A stretch of 23,363 nt of DNA from JAQBQZ01 sp964406475. Lineage in GTDB: Bacteria > Patescibacteriota > Minisyncoccia > Phycocordibacterales > CAIRYW01. Below, piece after piece: positions 1-7,516 of this stretch; position 1 is the stretch's first letter; each line of letters opens with the position of its first letter. The notes under the pieces were generated by a model. That model had not been told where the DNA came from, made no database searches, and saw only the letters and a list, made by a program, of their open reading frames with translations. Both the position numbers and the translations under genes were made by a program. The DNA lies in contig CAYORS010000013.1 in NCBI GenBank assembly GCA_964406475.1, positions 1 through 23,363 on the forward strand, given 5' to 3'.

Positions 1-1
1 A

Positions 2-3000
2 AGTCCTGGAGCAGATGGTACTGCGGGCGGTAATGGTGGTAATGTTACGGTTATAGATTCTGATATTACCAGTCTCAATTTTGATTTGCATGGCGGAAAC
101 GGTGGAGATGTTGTAACCGGAGAAGCTGGGACTCAGGGAAATGATGCTAGTGGTCAGGGTGGTATGAATAGCGGAGATAACGGAACAAGCGGGGGGAACG
201 GTGGTGCTGGATCAAATGGAGGGGGGGGAGGTAGTGGTGGTGGAGGTGGTGCGGGCGGCAATCTAATCTTGAGAAGGGCAATAGCAAATTCGCCCGTTTA
301 TATTTCTGTAATGGGTGGTAACGGTGGCTCTGGTGGTAACGGTGGCTCTGGTGGTAACGGTGGTGCTGCGAATGGTGGAAACGGTGCGAGCGGTACGACT
401 GGATCCGAAGGTTACCCAGGTGTTTCTGCTGATCCTGGTTGTGGTATTTGCGACGGTGGTAGTGGAGGTGATGGAGGCACGGGAGGTAACGGAGGTGGCG
501 GAGGTGACGGGGGTCTTGGTGGTAACGGTGGCTCTGGTGGTAACGGAGGAAATGGTGGAAGTGCTGGTGGTGGAGGCAGTGTAACGGGAACCGTTGTATA
601 CGACTCAATGTTGAGTATTGCAATATCGGGCGGTAATGGTGGTGCTTATGGTAATGGGGGTAGTCGAGGTCTTGGTGGTACTGCTTATGCTGGTAGTGGC
701 AGCAGTGGTGGCTCTGGTGGTAACGGTGGTGCTGGTGGTGCACCAAGCTGTTTGTACGATGAGTTTGGTGATTTTCTTGGATGTGGTCAACCTGGGCCAG
801 CAGGTAATTGGGGCTATCCTGGAAGTGATGGAAGTGCGGGTTCAAGTGGTACTGAAGGTCTGATGGGTGCTTCTGATGGTTCATCTGGTGTACCTGGGAC
901 TAGTGCAGCAGAAGGAATCATTGATTTGTCGAATGATATTAATGGACCGGTCATATCGAACGTTACAAGTACTGTGATGGGCCCCGATTCAGTCGATATT
1001 GCATGGGATACTGATGAAAATTCAAACTCGTATGTTTGTTATAGTCAGACGACTGGGAATTATGATACTTGTGAAAGCGATTTGACCCTAACATCTACGC
1101 ACACAATTAATTTAACATCACTTTCGGATGGAACTTATTATTATGTTGTTGCATCAACTGACCAGTATTTTAATACTTCAACTTCTACTGAAAATACATT
1201 TACTCTTGGTGGAGGGGGTGATACTACTGCACCAACAGTATCTATTACTGCACCAGAGAATCTTCATCATCTAGCTGGGACGGTTTCAATTGCTGCTAAT
1301 GCAACTGACGAGACTGGGCTGGGAGGAGTTTCTTTCTATCTTGGGAATAATCGGATTGATTCTGAAGATACAACATTTCCATTTTCGATTATGTGGGACA
1401 GTTCTCTTGAGGCTGATGGTTCATATACACTCTCAGCGGTAGCTCGAGACACTTCAAACAATTACGCAACTTCGAGTATTTCTATTGTTGTTGATAATAC
1501 GAGTCCTACGATTACAAGTGGTCCAACAGCTACATCTGTATCAAGTACATCAGCAACTATTGTGTGGCAGACAGACGAAGTTGCAAGTTCTTCGGTGCAA
1601 TATGGTACAACTGTTTCATACGGGTCTATTGCGACAAATGACAGTTATGTAACTTCTCATAGTATAGTCATTAGTGGACTCACACCCGGGACAATCTATC
1701 ATTTCAAGGTGAGTTCTCGAGATCAAGCACAAAATCTTGTAGAGTCAGCTGATGCTACATTTACAACACTTACAACTCCAACCTTGGGAAGCAATAGCAC
1801 ATCTTCTCTGACTTCGACTTCTGTTACTTTAAATAGCTCTATTTCTACAACAGGGGGTACGTCTGTAGCAGATAGAGGCTTTAATTATGGAACGACCATT
1901 GCATATGGAAGTACAGCAAGTTCAACAGGAAGTTTTAGTACAGGTTCTTTTAGTCAAAATATTTCAGGACTAACATGTAACACTACATATCACTACCGTG
2001 CGTTTGCAACTAATAGTGTGGGTACCGCAACAACAAGTGACAGCACATTTACTACAAGTACTTGTCCTGATACTACTCCTCCTTCAATCTCAAGTATTAG
2101 CTCAGGAACACCTGGAACCTCAACTGCGTCAATCACTTGGACAACAGACGAGAGTGCAGACTCAAAAGTGTATTATGGGCTTTCGACTTCATACGGAACA
2201 GCTTCAACAAGTGCAACACTTGCTACTAGTCACACCATTGCACTCTCTAGTCTTACACCAAACACAACCTACCACTATATTGTGGTATCAACTGATGCGT
2301 CTTCAAACACTTCAACATCATCAGATCAAATATTGAGCACCACTGCTGTACCAGACACTACAGCGCCAATAATTTCTACTGTAACACCCGTATCTTCTCC
2401 AACATCGGATACAACTCCTAACTATTCATTTACAACTGATGAGGCTGGGACTATTACATATGGCGGATCTTGTAGTAGTGCGACAAGTGTAGCAAGTGTT
2501 GGTACCAATACAATTACATTCAACACATTAACCGCTGGAACATATAATGATTGTACTCTTTCGGTCACTGATGCTTCGAGTAATATAAGTAATGTTATTT
2601 CTATTCCTGAATTTATAATTACTGTATCAAGTGGTGGTAGTGGTGGAGGAGGTTCTTCAAGTTCATCAAAGCATAGTCAAACTCTATCAAACAATAATAA
2701 CGCAAGTACAACCTTAAGTAATCCACTTGGTGATTTCTTTGTGAAAAACTTTGATAATTATCAATTTAAGAGAAATCTTACAATTGGAAGTGTTGGAGCA
2801 GATGTTGTTATGCTCCAGAAGTTCTTAAATCAAAGTGGGTTTACTGTTGCAAAGACAGGTCCAGGTTCGTATGGCAGGGAGATTCAGCGTTTTGGTCCTG
2901 CTACGCGTGCAGCTCTCATAAAGTTCCAGGTTGCATCAAAAATTAAACCTGCTATTGGGTATTTCGGTCCACTAACACGAACCTATATTAACAATATTCT

Positions 3001-3019
3001 CAAGATATCAACAAAGTAG
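2..3019 (+). CDS. Giant Gly-rich, FN3/Ig-like surface protein with C-terminal peptidoglycan-binding domain (5' end outside window)
   Basis: The frame is open from the first bases, so the gene is cut by the window edge; the TTG at 86 is not a believable start. 1005 residues are visible. The first part (to about nt 920) is dominated by GGNGG/GGSGG repeats with a collagen-like Gly-X-Y tail. Then come about six beta-sandwich domains: FN3-like (about 940-1210), Ig-like opening with DTTAPTVSITAP (1222-1505), FN3-like (1500-1770, 1780-2060, 2066-2345, each with a GLTPxTxYH-type strand) and Ig-like (2350-2625). A GGSGGGG/Ser linker leads to a C-terminal PG_binding_1-type domain (about 2760-3015; LTIGSVGADVVMLQKFL, then FGPATRAALIKFQ). 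The family pattern suggests an exported adhesin or envelope fibre held by peptidoglycan. That role is inference; the domain reading is good. A terminator-like hairpin follows. Confidence 0.85.
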   Translation, partial: SPGADGTAGGNGGNVTVIDSDITSLNFDLHGGNGGDVVTGEAGTQGNDASGQGGMNSGDNGTSGGNGGAGSNGGGGGSGGGGGAGGNLILRRAIANSPVYISVMGGNGGSGGNGGSGGNGGAANGGNGASGTTGSEGYPGVSADPGCGICDGGSGGDGGTGGNGGGGGDGGLGGNGGSGGNGGNGGSAGGGGSVTGTVVYDSMLSIAISGGNGGAYGNGGSRGLGGTAYAGSGSSGGSGGNGGAGGAPSCLYDEFGDFLGCGQPGPAGNWGYPGSDGSAGSSGTEGLMGASDGSSGVPGTSAAEGIIDLSNDINGPVISNVTSTVMGPDSVDIAWDTDENSNSYVCYSQTTGNYDTCESDLTLTSTHTINLTSLSDGTYYYVVASTDQYFNTSTSTENTFTLGGGGDTTAPTVSITAPENLHHLAGTVSIAANATDETGLGGVSFYLGNNRIDSEDTTFPFSIMWDSSLEADGSYTLSAVARDTSNNYATSSISIVVDNTSPTITSGPTATSVSSTSATIVWQTDEVASSSVQYGTTVSYGSIATNDSYVTSHSIVISGLTPGTIYHFKVSSRDQAQNLVESADATFTTLTTPTLGSNSTSSLTSTSVTLNSSISTTGGTSVADRGFNYGTTIAYGSTASSTGSFSTGSFSQNISGLTCNTTYHYRAFATNSVGTATTSDSTFTTSTCPDTTPPSISSISSGTPGTSTASITWTTDESADSKVYYGLSTSYGTASTSATLATSHTIALSSLTPNTTYHYIVVSTDASSNTSTSSDQILSTTAVPDTTAPIISTVTPVSSPTSDTTPNYSFTTDEAGTITYGGSCSSATSVASVGTNTITFNTLTAGTYNDCTLSVTDASSNISNVISIPEFIITVSSGGSGGGGSSSSSKHSQTLSNNNNASTTLSNPLGDFFVKNFDNYQFKRNLTIGSVGADVVMLQKFLNQSGFTVAKTGPGSYGREIQRFGPATRAALIKFQVASKIKPAIGYFGPLTRTYINNILKISTK
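314..367. repeat. 18-bp minisatellite in the Gly-rich region
   Basis: The unit GGTGGTAACGGTGGCTCT occurs perfectly at 314-331 and 332-349, and partly again from 350. Near copies recur around 520-545 and 708-735. It encodes GGNGGS and stays in frame, so changes in copy number would alter protein length without a frameshift. Confidence 0.8.
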
Positions 3020-3032
3020 GTTGTTTATTTTA

Positions 3033-3066
3033 GCAGGTATTTTAAAAAAATTACCCGCCATTTTTT
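3033..3066 (+). terminator. Terminator of the surface-protein gene
   Basis: GCAGGTA (3033-3039) pairs with TACCCGC (3052-3058) with one mismatch. The loop is AT-rich and a run of six T follows (3061-3066), just after the stop at 3019. The right arm overlaps the stop codon of the opposing small gene, so the two genes converge on this element. Confidence 0.55.
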
Positions 3067-3248
3067 GTGTCGGGTAGTTCGAGTTTGAGCTCACGAGCTC
3101 TGACTTTTTGTCTGTGTTTCGATTTCGCTCTTTTCTTATTCAATGAGCGAGATGTGAGGCATCTTGGATAAAGTCTGCAGACGCATTGCCCATTTGGGTT
3201 TGGTCCCTTAATCAATGTGCCACAAGGACAGCGAAGTTCTATCTTCAT
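3051..3248 (-). CDS. Small Cys-rich, basic zinc-ribbon-like protein
   Basis: This is a 65-residue protein when started at the ATG at 3246-3248 (MKIELRCPCG). A longer 87-residue frame exists but would overlap the start of gatB. The first 30 residues carry C7-x-C9, C22-x-C24 and C30, a plausible zinc ribbon. The rest is strongly basic (KKRAKSKHRQKVRARELK), which suggests RNA, DNA or ribosome binding. It points away from gatB and shares about 44 bp of divergent promoter DNA with it. The family is not recognised. Coding status rests on composition, the paired cysteines and the gap it fills. Confidence 0.55.
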   Translation of the reverse strand: MKIELRCPCGTLIKGPNPNGQCVCRLYPRCLTSRSLNKKRAKSKHRQKVRARELKLELPDTKNGG

Positions 3249-3271
3249 TTGTGTGCAATTATTTTGATTTA

Positions 3272-3280
3272 TGGTACTAT
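3272..3280 (+). promoter_or_regulatory. Extended -10 promoter of gatB
   Basis: TGG-TACTAT ends 12 nt before the gatB ATG at 3293. The intervening bases contain no Shine-Dalgarno sequence. Transcription would begin only a few bases before the start codon. Confidence 0.45.
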
Positions 3281-3292
3281 TTTCTTCATAAT

Positions 3293-4741
3293 ATGCAAGA
3301 TACATATATTCCAACTATTGGTCTCGAAATCCACGCAGAACTCAAAACAAAGAGCAAGATGTTTTGCGGGTGTAAAAATGATCCAGATGAAAAAGCTCCT
3401 AATACCAATGTTTGCCCCATCTGTATGGGTCATCCGGGCACACTTCCTGTACCCAACAAAGAAGCAATCGCACACGTATTAAAAGTAGGTCTCGCTGTTT
3501 CGGGTAATCTTGCTGATTTTTCAGAGTTTGATCGTAAAAATTACTTTTATCCCGATATTCCAAAAGGATACCAAATCAGTCAATATAAGTATCCTTTTGT
3601 ATCGGGTGGATATATCGATGTCAAAACTAAAGAAGATGTGAAGCGTATTCTCATTACACGGATTCATCTTGAAGAAGATACAGCAAAATCAAGTCATGAT
3701 ACAGGAGACTTTTCTCTTGTTGATTACAATCGATCATCTCTCCCTTTAATGGAGCTTGTGACAGAGCCTGTGATTCATAGTGGAGAAGAAGCATCTGCTT
3801 TTGCAAAAGAGCTCCAGCTTATTTTGAGATATCTTGGAGCTGGAGATGCAAATATGGAAAAAGGTGAAATGCGTGTCGAGGCAAATATTTCTGTTTCTAA
3901 AGATCCTCACACTCTTGGTAAAAAAGTAGAAGTAAAAAATCTCAACTCCTTCAAATCTGTAGAAAGAGCTATCGCATACGAAATCGATCGGCATATTGGT
4001 CTTTTGGAAAACGGGGAAGAAATAGTTCAAGAGACACGAGGTTTTGATGAAAGTACTGGAAAGACTTTTAGTCAAAGAAAAAAAGAAAACAGCAACGACT
4101 ATCGATATTTTCCAGAGCCAGATATTCCCAAAATATATATAAGCAAAGAACCTTCTTTTTCTTTGGAACATTTGAGAGGATCTATGAATGAGCTCCCAAA
4201 AGAAAAAAGAGTTCGATATGAACGTGAGTTTGGTATCAAGCAAGATGATATTGAGTTTTTTGTTAACAATCCACATTTATCTTCTTTCTTTGAACAGGCA
4301 ATCAAACATTTTTGTGATGATAAAGAGTGTATCAAACTCGCTTCCAACTATATTGTTTCAGATCTTAATGGTCTTATGAAGAATGCGGGGGTTGTATTAC
4401 CCGGACAGGTGTTCCCGAGTGCTTTTGGTGAGCTTATGATGATGCTTCGTCAAGGTAAACTCTCATCACGAGGTGTGAAAGATATTCTTGCAATTCTTTT
4501 TAATGAAGGAGGAGAGCCAGAGGTTATTGCAGAGACAAACGGATGGATTCTCAAAAATGATCCGGAAGTATTGAAGCGTATTGTTGAAAAGATTTTGAGT
4601 AACAATGATACTGTGGTGCAAGAATACAAATCGGGCAAAGAATCTGTGATCAATTCTCTTATTGGTCTTTGTATGAAAGAAGCAAAGGGTGCTGGTAATC
4701 CTCAGATGTTTCGAGAAATTATTATTTCTATGATAAAATAA
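3293..4741 (+). CDS. gatB: Aspartyl/glutamyl-tRNA(Asn/Gln) amidotransferase subunit B
   Basis: GatB is the kinase/transamidation subunit of GatCAB, which converts Glu-tRNA(Gln) and Asp-tRNA(Asn) to the amidated forms in the cytoplasm. The protein opens with the family signature around PTIGLEIHAELKTKSKMFCG. The zinc-site cysteines C25, C27, C41 and C44 are intact, and the GDANMEKGEMRVEANIS and KVEVKNLNSFKSVERA motifs are present. The last part forms the YqeY-like tRNA-binding tail. At 482 residues the length is normal. I chose the ATG at 3293 rather than 3215 because the added residues do not resemble GatB and the -10 box would otherwise lie inside the gene. gatA and gatC are not in the window. 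Confidence 0.97.
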   Translation: MQDTYIPTIGLEIHAELKTKSKMFCGCKNDPDEKAPNTNVCPICMGHPGTLPVPNKEAIAHVLKVGLAVSGNLADFSEFDRKNYFYPDIPKGYQISQYKYPFVSGGYIDVKTKEDVKRILITRIHLEEDTAKSSHDTGDFSLVDYNRSSLPLMELVTEPVIHSGEEASAFAKELQLILRYLGAGDANMEKGEMRVEANISVSKDPHTLGKKVEVKNLNSFKSVERAIAYEIDRHIGLLENGEEIVQETRGFDESTGKTFSQRKKENSNDYRYFPEPDIPKIYISKEPSFSLEHLRGSMNELPKEKRVRYEREFGIKQDDIEFFVNNPHLSSFFEQAIKHFCDDKECIKLASNYIVSDLNGLMKNAGVVLPGQVFPSAFGELMMMLRQGKLSSRGVKDILAILFNEGGEPEVIAETNGWILKNDPEVLKRIVEKILSNNDTVVQEYKSGKESVINSLIGLCMKEAKGAGNPQMFREIIISMIK

Positions 4742-4764
4742 AACTAATAAAATAATTAATTTAA

Positions 4765-4770
4765 TATTAT
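4765..4770 (+). promoter_or_regulatory. Possible -10 box of gap
   Basis: TATTAT ends 5 nt before the gap ATG (4776) in a very AT-rich 34-bp spacer. TATACT (4770-4775) is an alternative. Either would give a leaderless or nearly leaderless mRNA. The AT-richness makes a chance match possible. Confidence 0.3.
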
Positions 4771-4775
4771 ATACT

Positions 4776-5810
4776 ATGCAAAAAATACGTGTTGCAATCA
4801 ATGGTGCAGGAAGAATTGGAAGAGCTTTTTATAAAATCGCACAAAGTGTTCCTGAGATTGAGGTTGTGGCATTAAATGATTTGGGTGATATTGAGAACAT
4901 TGCTTATCTTATGAAATATGACAGTGCCTATGGAAAGAGTGGATATGCTGTCGAGGTGGCACAAGACAAAAAATCTTTGACTATTGCAGGCAAGAAGATT
5001 AGTTATTTTAGTGAAAAAGATCCTGCACTTTTACCTTGGAAAGATCTTCAGATTGATGTAGTGGTAGAGTCGACAGGTTTTTTTACAAGCTACTCAAAAG
5101 CTCATCCTCATATCGAAGCAGGTGCAAAGAGGGTAGTGATTTCTGCTCCTGCAAAAGATGAACCGCAAAATCCAAAAGTACCTACTATTTTGATGGGTAT
5201 CAATGAAGGTGATTTTGCGCTTTGTCCTATTACTTCAAATGCGTCGTGCACGACAAATGCATCAAGCCCTGTTATGGCTATTCTTGACAAAGCTATTGGG
5301 ATTGAAAAGGCAATTCTCTCAACTGTTCACGGATATACAGCGAGTCAGTCTCTTGTTGATGGGCCAAGTAAAAAAGACTGGAAAGAGGGAAGAGCTGCAG
5401 CTCAAAACATAGTCCCCACATCAACAGGTGCAGCACAAGCTGTTGCAAAGGCATTGCCTCAATTTGTCAATAAATTCGATGGTATATCTATGCGTGTGCC
5501 TGTTATTGCAGGGTCTATTGCTGATATTACTTTCGTTGCTAAAAAACCAACAACGGTAGAAGAAGTAAACAATGCTTTGATAAAAGCAGCAGAAGATGTG
5601 TTGTGGAAAGAGACTTTTGCTGTAACAACAGATCCTTTGGTGTCTTCAGATATTGTCGGGTCTGTCTTTGCTTCGATTGCAGATTTGTCGCTTACACGAG
5701 TGGTTGATGGTACCCTTGTGAAGGTGTGCGCTTGGTATGACAATGAGATAGGATATACACACGCACTTGTAATGCATGTTGTCAAAGCGGGAATGTCTCC
5801 AATTCAATAG
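4776..5810 (+). CDS. gap: Glyceraldehyde-3-phosphate dehydrogenase, type I
   Basis: Catalyses the reversible NAD-dependent oxidation and phosphorylation of glyceraldehyde 3-phosphate in lower glycolysis. The 344 residues include the Rossmann start INGAGRIGRAFYK, the N34-D35-L36 stretch typical of NAD-preferring enzymes, and the catalytic cysteine C158 in SNASCTTNASS. The second cysteine of the usual SCTTNC motif is alanine here, which is tolerated because only the first is catalytic. STVHGYTASQSLVDGPSKKDW and WYDNEIGYTHALV match the family. It sits upstream of four small membrane-protein genes and the pentose-phosphate cluster. Confidence 0.97.
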   Translation: MQKIRVAINGAGRIGRAFYKIAQSVPEIEVVALNDLGDIENIAYLMKYDSAYGKSGYAVEVAQDKKSLTIAGKKISYFSEKDPALLPWKDLQIDVVVESTGFFTSYSKAHPHIEAGAKRVVISAPAKDEPQNPKVPTILMGINEGDFALCPITSNASCTTNASSPVMAILDKAIGIEKAILSTVHGYTASQSLVDGPSKKDWKEGRAAAQNIVPTSTGAAQAVAKALPQFVNKFDGISMRVPVIAGSIADITFVAKKPTTVEEVNNALIKAAEDVLWKETFAVTTDPLVSSDIVGSVFASIADLSLTRVVDGTLVKVCAWYDNEIGYTHALVMHVVKAGMSPIQ

Positions 5811-5814
5811 TTTT

Positions 5815-5964
5815 ATGAAAAAAGTACTCATCTTTATCTTTTTTTGCATAGTTATTTTATTTTTCTTTCTTCCGTTGTTTCCGCGTCAGATAAAATATCG
5901 AGTAATTAAAATAAGTCTATATACAAAATTAATGATTATGTTTGGAGGGCTTATTATTGATTGA
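5815..5964 (+). CDS. Small membrane protein (49 aa)
   Basis: Starts 4 nt after the gap stop with MKKVLIFIFFCIVILFFF, a single strong transmembrane segment or uncleaved signal anchor. A short basic tail with a second hydrophobic patch follows. The stop is TGA. No family is recognised. It is the first of four consecutive short membrane-anchored proteins, probably co-transcribed with gap. Such AT-rich hydrophobic frames can arise by chance, so confidence is moderate. Confidence 0.5.
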   Translation: MKKVLIFIFFCIVILFFFLPLFPRQIKYRVIKISLYTKLMIMFGGLIID

Positions 5965-5971
5965 AGAAGCT

Positions 5972-6301
5972 ATGAAAAACATAAAAACATTTCTTGTCAT
6001 CATAAGTATTTTGTTGGTATTATTTTTTGTGATTAATTTTTTTGTTCACAAAAGAACACTTGAATATGTGAATGCGACCAACGCTGGTCTGCTTGGTTAT
6101 TTTAGTGATGGAACAATTGCGAGTTGTTCAAAATGTGATTTTGTTTGGGATAATGTGAGTGGTCTCTATAAAGCAGAAGTGACAGGGTCTTGGGACAAGA
6201 GTGGTTTGCCAGAATCGTTTGAAGAAGATCAAAAAGATGCCTATTTAAAATCAACTTGGGTAATGGCAAAGTCTAAGTGGCTACAATTCCCAGAGCGGTA
6301 A
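5972..6301 (+). CDS. Membrane-anchored hypothetical protein (109 aa)
   Basis: I start it at the ATG at 5972 (MKNIKTFLVIISILLVLFF), 7 nt after the previous stop, because this puts the transmembrane segment at the N-terminus; the 5942 start adds ten unlikely residues. Residues 5-25 are hydrophobic. The rest is a soluble, probably extracytoplasmic domain with a C-x-x-C pair (SCSKCDFVW) and many aromatic residues. No family is recognised. It has the same layout as the two genes that follow. Confidence 0.65.
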   Translation: MKNIKTFLVIISILLVLFFVINFFVHKRTLEYVNATNAGLLGYFSDGTIASCSKCDFVWDNVSGLYKAEVTGSWDKSGLPESFEEDQKDAYLKSTWVMAKSKWLQFPER

Positions 6302-6310
6302 TGTTACAAT
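6302..6310 (+). promoter_or_regulatory. Extended -10 promoter of the 6317 gene
   Basis: TGT-TACAAT starts one base after the end of the upstream gene and ends 6 nt before the ATG at 6317. There is no room for a leader or Shine-Dalgarno sequence. Confidence 0.5.
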
Positions 6311-6316
6311 ATAGGT

Positions 6317-6538
6317 ATGACTTCTAAAATGATTATTATCAGTGTGGTGTTGTTTTTGGGTATATTGTTTTTTGCACATATGCGTTTTGCATGCACTGGA
6401 ATATACAGAAAAGCTCTTGTGATGTATTCTGATGAATCAGGGAGAAACTTTGAAAAAGTAGAATGTCGATATGTAGGTTGGAAAAACTTCAAATTCAAGT
6501 TTTTTAAAAAATGGTTCGATAATAATTCATTACTTTAA
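6317..6538 (+). CDS. Membrane-anchored hypothetical protein (73 aa)
   Basis: The N-terminal segment MIIISVVLFLGILFFAHM is a transmembrane anchor or signal peptide. About 50 residues follow, with two cysteines and an aromatic, basic C-terminus. No family is recognised. An extended -10 box just upstream suggests its own promoter. It belongs to a run of four similar short membrane-anchored genes between gap and rpiB. Confidence 0.6.
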   Translation: MTSKMIIISVVLFLGILFFAHMRFACTGIYRKALVMYSDESGRNFEKVECRYVGWKNFKFKFFKKWFDNNSLL

Positions 6539-6548
6539 TAACACTCAT

Positions 6549-7043
6549 ATGAAAATAATTATAAAAATAATTTTATTAGCGGTCTGTATTTACATACTTA
6601 TTGGTATTTCTTATGCAATAAAATGGTCACGATCATATAACCATCAAGATACTTCTTTTCCCAATAATACATACACTTTTCTTATCAATACTGTTTTGTG
6701 GAGTACAGGAAGTGGTGGGCAGGATATGGCTCATAAAGAGCAAACTCCTACACGAAAACTTCAACCTATTTCCAAGCAAGATATTTTGGGTATATGGGCT
6801 CCTAGCTATAATGGGGAAGATGGTATGGAGTTTAGTATTACAGAAAAAGGAGAGTATAAGTTTGATTCTTGGCTCAATGACCATCCGTCATTTTCGGGCG
6901 AGTGGAGTCTTGTTGGTAACACTCTTACTATTTTTGGATCTGATCCACTATATAAAGAGGTTTTTATTGCCGAAATACAGGGTAATACTTTGCTTCTTGA
7001 AGATTCGACAGGAACAATCAATGCTTCTGTGAAGCAGTTATAG
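6549..7043 (+). CDS. Membrane-anchored protein with lipocalin-like beta-barrel domain
   Basis: 164 residues. The N-terminus (IIIKIILLAVCIYILIGI) is a transmembrane anchor. After a polar linker, residues from about 77 on (DILGIWAPSYNGEDGMEFSI, then GEWSLVGNTLTIFG) alternate in the way lipocalin-like or META-like extracytoplasmic barrels do, with a characteristic GxW near the domain start. The call is made by pattern only; there is no catalytic site and no ligand can be named. It is the last of the small membrane-protein cluster and ends 16 nt before rpiB. Confidence 0.65.
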   Translation: MKIIIKIILLAVCIYILIGISYAIKWSRSYNHQDTSFPNNTYTFLINTVLWSTGSGGQDMAHKEQTPTRKLQPISKQDILGIWAPSYNGEDGMEFSITEKGEYKFDSWLNDHPSFSGEWSLVGNTLTIFGSDPLYKEVFIAEIQGNTLLLEDSTGTINASVKQL

Positions 7044-7049
7044 TATAAC
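7044..7049 (+). promoter_or_regulatory. Possible -10 box of rpiB
   Basis: TATAAC lies 10 nt before the rpiB ATG at 7060, immediately after the stop of the preceding gene. No Shine-Dalgarno sequence is present. Confidence 0.35.
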
Positions 7050-7059
7050 AACATAAACT

Positions 7060-7512
7060 ATGAAAATTTTTTTTGCATCAGATCATGCAGGGTTTGCACT
7101 CAAAAAGGTTCTTATGAATTTTGCTTCAGGGCTTGGATATGAAGTTGAAGACAAGGGTGATTTTACATCTGACCCGCAAGATGATTATCCTCTCTTTATT
7201 TCTCTTGTTGCAAAAGAAATAAGCAAAAACCCAGAACATCGTGGTGTTGTTATTGGTGGTACTGGTCAGGGTGAGGCAATAGTATGTAATAGGTTCCCTT
7301 ATGTGCGCGCTGCGCTTTGGTATGGAGGAGATATGAATATCATCAAACTCTCGAGAGAACATAACAACACTAATATTCTGTCTTTGGGTGCACGATTTGT
7401 CTCTGATTTTGAGGCGGAAGATGCGCTGCGTTTGTGGCTTGAGACTGAGTTTAGCAATGAAGAAAGACATAAGAGACGCATAGAAGAAATAGAAAAAATA
7501 AAAACAAAATAA
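7060..7512 (+). CDS. rpiB: Ribose-5-phosphate isomerase B / LacAB-family isomerase
   Basis: Interconverts ribose 5-phosphate and ribulose 5-phosphate. 150 residues, normal for RpiB. SDHAGFALKK (7-16) and REHNNTNILSLGARF are family hallmarks. At the position of the catalytic cysteine of the E. coli enzyme (LCGTG) this protein has glycine (G66 in IGGTG). E72 follows in GTGQGEA, the arrangement known from the mycobacterial RpiB type, where this glutamate is the base. I infer a glutamate-dependent enzyme. It lies directly upstream of rpe and transketolase, which fits the non-oxidative pentose phosphate pathway. Confidence 0.93.
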   Translation: MKIFFASDHAGFALKKVLMNFASGLGYEVEDKGDFTSDPQDDYPLFISLVAKEISKNPEHRGVVIGGTGQGEAIVCNRFPYVRAALWYGGDMNIIKLSREHNNTNILSLGARFVSDFEAEDALRLWLETEFSNEERHKRRIEEIEKIKTK

Positions 7513-7516
7513 TACA

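Noticed and set aside
86..88. TTG start for the surface protein
   Set aside because: The frame is open to the window edge and the same repeat module begins upstream at nt 38, so the gene starts outside the window.
314..740. CRISPR-like array suggested by regular repeats
   Set aside because: Repeats are 18 bp, tandem and in frame with a glycine-rich protein, with no unique spacers.
147..884. 245-residue open frame on the minus strand opposite the Gly-rich region
   Set aside because: It is the mirror of GGN/GGT repeats, which reads as His/Gln/Tyr-rich sequence with no domain; the plus strand is a clear protein.
3746..4276. 176-residue minus-strand frame inside gatB
   Set aside because: Low-complexity Phe/Ser-rich translation lying wholly inside a well-conserved gene; no independent promoter.
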